Assembly: GCA_023452965.1 (NCBI GenBank)
Contig: JAEXUU010000771.1
Span: forward strand, 1-7,012
Length of the DNA stretch: 7,012 nt
Origin: Pseudomonadota bacterium
GTDB lineage: Bacteria > Pseudomonadota > Alphaproteobacteria > Rhizobiales > Beijerinckiaceae
Reading direction: 5' to 3'
The number at the start of each line of letters is the position of its first letter. Within the stretch, counting starts at the first letter, position 1. Positions 5,576-7,012 of the stretch are shown one piece after another. Position numbers and translations under genes: made by a program. The notes below the pieces were generated by a model. The model was not told the origin of the DNA and did no database searches. It worked only from the letters and a program-made list of their open reading frames with translations.

Positions 5576-5653
5576 ATGGTCATGGCCCTGCTCGCCGCGC
5601 TGATCGCTGTGGTTTCGCTGGCATCGCTGTTCTACGCGGTGCTCGGCGCGTGA
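5576..5653 (+). CDS. 25-residue single-helix membrane peptide
   Basis: The sequence reads MVMALLAALIAVVSLASLFY then AVLGA: almost entirely hydrophobic, one transmembrane helix with essentially no soluble part. Too short for normal gene calling. Evidence that it is translated: AAGGAGAA with AGGAG 7 nt before the ATG, the best ribosome site in this stretch; an exact EcfG promoter at the right distance; and its TGA (5651-5653) overlapping the GTG start (5650-5652) of the next gene as GTGA, while that gene has no good ribosome site of its own. It may be a functional small membrane protein, a partner of the extensin-family protein, or simply a leader ORF that brings ribosomes to the downstream start. 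Family not recognised. Confidence 0.7.
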   Translation: MVMALLAALIAVVSLASLFYAVLGA

Positions 5654-6492
5654 GGGCCCAGCTCGTGCGGCGGACCGGCGTCGCCCTGACGCTGATCGCC
5701 GCCGCTTCCCTGCTTTCTCCCGGAAACACCATTGCCATAGCCCGCGAGGGCGCCCAGGCGCGCGCCGCCCCGGCTACCTTGCCGCCGCGGCGCCCGGCGA
5801 AGCTCCCGGCGCCAGAGGCCGCGCCTGTCGCGCCAAAGCCCTCGCCGCAGGCTTCAATTTCGTCGCCACCTTCATCGGCGCCGGCGGTGGCGCCACTACC
5901 GCCGGCCGAAGCCGGCTCCTGTCTCACGGCCCTCTCGGGCGTTTCCGGCAACCGGCTGCGCGCCGCGCCGCCCTCTGCCTCGCTTGCCGCGGAAGGGTGC
6001 CGGGTCGTCGAGCCCGTGATCGTCGAGGCGCTCGCCGTGCGCCGGCCGGATGGGGCGGGATCGATCAAGCTCGTGCCGCCTCCAACGCTGAGCTGCGACA
6101 TGGCGCGCGCCCTGTCCGTCTGGTTCGATTCGGCCCTGGTGCCGTTGGCGCGCGGAGCACTGGATAAGGAACTTGCCAGTCTGCGTGTCGGGGGCGGTCA
6201 CGAATGCCGGCGGCGCAACCGCCAGACACAGACGCCGATGAGCGAGCATGCCACCGGCCGGGCCCTCGACATCTTCGCTTTCCAGCTCGGAGAGGAACGT
6301 CAGGGCAGGCTGGAGATTTCGGTTGAAAAGCCGGAGGGTCTTGTCCAGACCCGCTTCCTCGACGCGGTCAGGCAATCCGCCTGCGGCGCCTTCATGACGG
6401 CGCTGGGTCCGGGTTCGGACGCCGCTCATGCCAATCACCTGCATGTCGACATCCAGCAGCGCCGGACGAGTTCATCCCGCTTCTGCCAGTAG
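5650..6492 (+). CDS. Secreted extensin-family protein (Extensin_C domain)
   Basis: 280 residues. Positively charged N-terminus and hydrophobic core (about 10-24) form a signal peptide, likely cut near AIA31; a Pro/Ala-rich linker spans about 41-87; the Extensin_C-like domain (PF06904) covers about 90-280. Family marks: Cys91, Cys117, LSCDMARAL (148-155), CRRRN (186-190), SEHATGRALDIF (198-209), FLDAVRQSACGAF (236-248), LGPGSDAAHANHLHVDI (252-268) and the C-terminal CQ. Six cysteines in the mature part could make three disulfides in the periplasm. His200-x6-Asp207 plus His263-x-His265 has the spacing of zinc ligands in M15-type peptidoglycan peptidases, so a cell-wall peptidase role is a reasonable inference, unproven for this family. 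Start GTG is set by the GTGA overlap with the 25-aa peptide; the next internal Met is residue 151. Expression is probably GSR-controlled through 5517-5542. Confidence 0.9.
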   Translation: MRAQLVRRTGVALTLIAAASLLSPGNTIAIAREGAQARAAPATLPPRRPAKLPAPEAAPVAPKPSPQASISSPPSSAPAVAPLPPAEAGSCLTALSGVSGNRLRAAPPSASLAAEGCRVVEPVIVEALAVRRPDGAGSIKLVPPPTLSCDMARALSVWFDSALVPLARGALDKELASLRVGGGHECRRRNRQTQTPMSEHATGRALDIFAFQLGEERQGRLEISVEKPEGLVQTRFLDAVRQSACGAFMTALGPGSDAAHANHLHVDIQQRRTSSSRFCQ

Positions 6493-6499
6493 GGCGCGG

Positions 6500-6739
6500 C
6501 TATGACGCGATCGTGAAGATGCCCGGGGGCAGGCCCGCAGGTTCGACCTGCACTACCATCTGTGGCATGGGCCGTCCGCTGCTCAGCGCTTCGCGGCGGC
6601 GACCGAGTTCCTCGAGCGCGCTGTCGAGGTCGCATCCGGCGCTCAGAAGTTGTTCGAGCTCCCAGAATGGCGGAAGATCGCGCGGCAGATGCGGTATCGG
6701 AAAGATCGGTGCCCTGTCGGTCTTGTTATGGTTTGGCAT
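6500..6739 (-). CDS. 79-residue Pro-rich hypothetical protein
   Basis: Family not recognised. Twelve of 79 residues are proline, concentrated in RAPIFPIPHLPRDLPPFW (9-26) and at 57-72. The middle WELEQLLSAGCDLDSALEELGRRREAL (26-52) looks like a pair of amphipathic helices. No signal peptide or membrane helix; one cysteine (36); probably cytoplasmic. The ATG at 6739 is preferred over a GTG at 6751 because GGAAG lies 5 nt upstream. Codons from about residue 20 onward favour G/C in third position, as in the neighbours. An exact EcfG promoter on the same strand (6767-6791) lies about 28 nt upstream, which strongly supports a real gene. It converges with the extensin-family gene, 7 nt apart, with no visible terminator. 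Weakly conserved plus-strand frames across the same bases look like shadows. Confidence 0.68.
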   Translation of the reverse strand: MPNHNKTDRAPIFPIPHLPRDLPPFWELEQLLSAGCDLDSALEELGRRREALSSGRPMPQMVVQVEPAGLPPGIFTIAS

Positions 6740-6766
6740 TTGCGCTTCCACTGCTTAGTTCCCATC

Positions 6767-6791
6767 AACGCAAGCACCGGATTGAGGTTCC
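6767..6791 (-). promoter_or_regulatory. EcfG-dependent promoter of the 79-aa gene
   Basis: On the minus strand: GGAAC (6791-6787), 16 bp, CGTT (6770-6767), an exact consensus match. The start near 6760 leaves a leader of about 20 nt. Its -35 box faces that of the plus-strand promoter at 6802, 10 bp away. Confidence 0.8.
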
Positions 6792-6801
6792 GGATTAAGC
6801 G

Positions 6802-6826
6802 GGAACTGTGGAGCGATTGGGGCGTT
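6802..6826 (+). promoter_or_regulatory. EcfG-dependent promoter of the 6860 gene
   Basis: GGAAC (6802-6806), 16 bp, CGTT (6823-6826), an exact consensus match. Start expected near 6833, about 27 nt before the chosen ATG. Confidence 0.82.
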
Positions 6827-6859
6827 CTGGCGAAGTTTCGAGGCATGGAGAGAGCGCGA

Positions 6860-7012
6860 ATGGGACAATTGATCGAAGCCGCCGTCGTGCTCGCCGCCAT
6901 GGCCGGGCTTTCGTTCGCGGCGGCCCCGGCGATGGCGCAGAGCCGCGCTCCGGCCGGGCGGCTGACCTGCTCGATCGGGACAGGCTTGGCGCAGGCCGTC
7001 GCGACGCAGCGC
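6860..7012 (+). CDS. Secreted protein, possibly DUF992 family (5' part, runs off window)
   Basis: 51 residues are visible before the window ends. Residues 5-25 form a signal peptide hydrophobic core, with a clear signal peptidase site AMA|QS (A26|Q27 region). The mature start has GRLTCSIGTGLAQAVATQR, resembling the opening of DUF992 proteins (a conserved L-x-C followed by a Gly/hydrophobic stretch and a basic residue); with so little sequence this is tentative. The ATG at 6860 has GGAG/GAGAG (6847-6852) at suitable spacing. An in-frame ATG at 6845 would add MERAR and give a more basic signal-peptide N-terminus, but has a poorer ribosome site and only about 12 nt of leader. Transcription is probably EcfG-driven from 6802-6826. 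Likely a periplasmic, stress-induced protein. Confidence 0.7.
   Translation, partial: MGQLIEAAVVLAAMAGLSFAAAPAMAQSRAPAGRLTCSIGTGLAQAVATQR

Overview
The window looks like chromosomal DNA of a GC-rich alphaproteobacterium, probably order Hyphomicrobiales (Rhizobiales). A Bosea- or Methylobacterium-like host is a guess from overall flavour; no marker gene here fixes the genus. The centre is the alphaproteobacterial general stress response (GSR) locus: the response regulator phyR is divergent from an operon of anti-sigma factor nepR, ECF sigma factor ecfG and a HisKA_2-type sensor kinase.

Layout. 1-633: 3' end of an SbmA/YddA-type ABC transporter. 732-1007: small exported or membrane-anchored protein of unknown function, followed by a textbook intrinsic terminator (1067-1089). 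1161-2045: transglutaminase-like protease-fold protein, convergent with the next operon and separated from it by a GC-rich hairpin. 2067-4489 (minus): nepR, ecfG and the sensor kinase, packed with a 14-nt overlap and a 1-nt gap. 4490-4700: divergent regulatory region. 4701-5495: phyR. 5576-5653: a 25-residue single-helix membrane peptide, absent from ordinary ORF calling, joined by a GTGA start/stop overlap to 5650-6492, a secreted extensin-family (Extensin_C) protein. 6500-6739 (minus): 79-residue cytoplasmic orphan. 6860-end: start of a secreted protein resembling DUF992. No gap exceeds 300 bases. I saw no tRNA, rRNA, CRISPR array or insertion sequence.

Regulatory picture. The known EcfG promoter signature is GGAAC, 16-17 bp, cGTT. 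Reading by eye I find four exact copies (GGAAC-N16/17-CGTT), each correctly oriented and placed just upstream of a gene: nepR-ecfG, the 25-aa peptide/extensin pair, the 79-aa orphan and the 6860 gene. Three one- or two-mismatch copies lie upstream of the 732 gene, at a second nepR position and before phyR. About 0.1 exact copies would be expected by chance in 7 kb (equal base frequencies, both strands, both spacings). I therefore infer that the locus controls itself and a halo of mostly envelope-directed small genes around it.

How it would work: on stress PhyR is phosphorylated, its sigma-like domain captures NepR, EcfG is freed and transcribes these promoters. The operon's own kinase has the phospho-acceptor histidine but no recognisable ATP-binding boxes, so it may be a PhyR phosphatase or signalling partner rather than a kinase.
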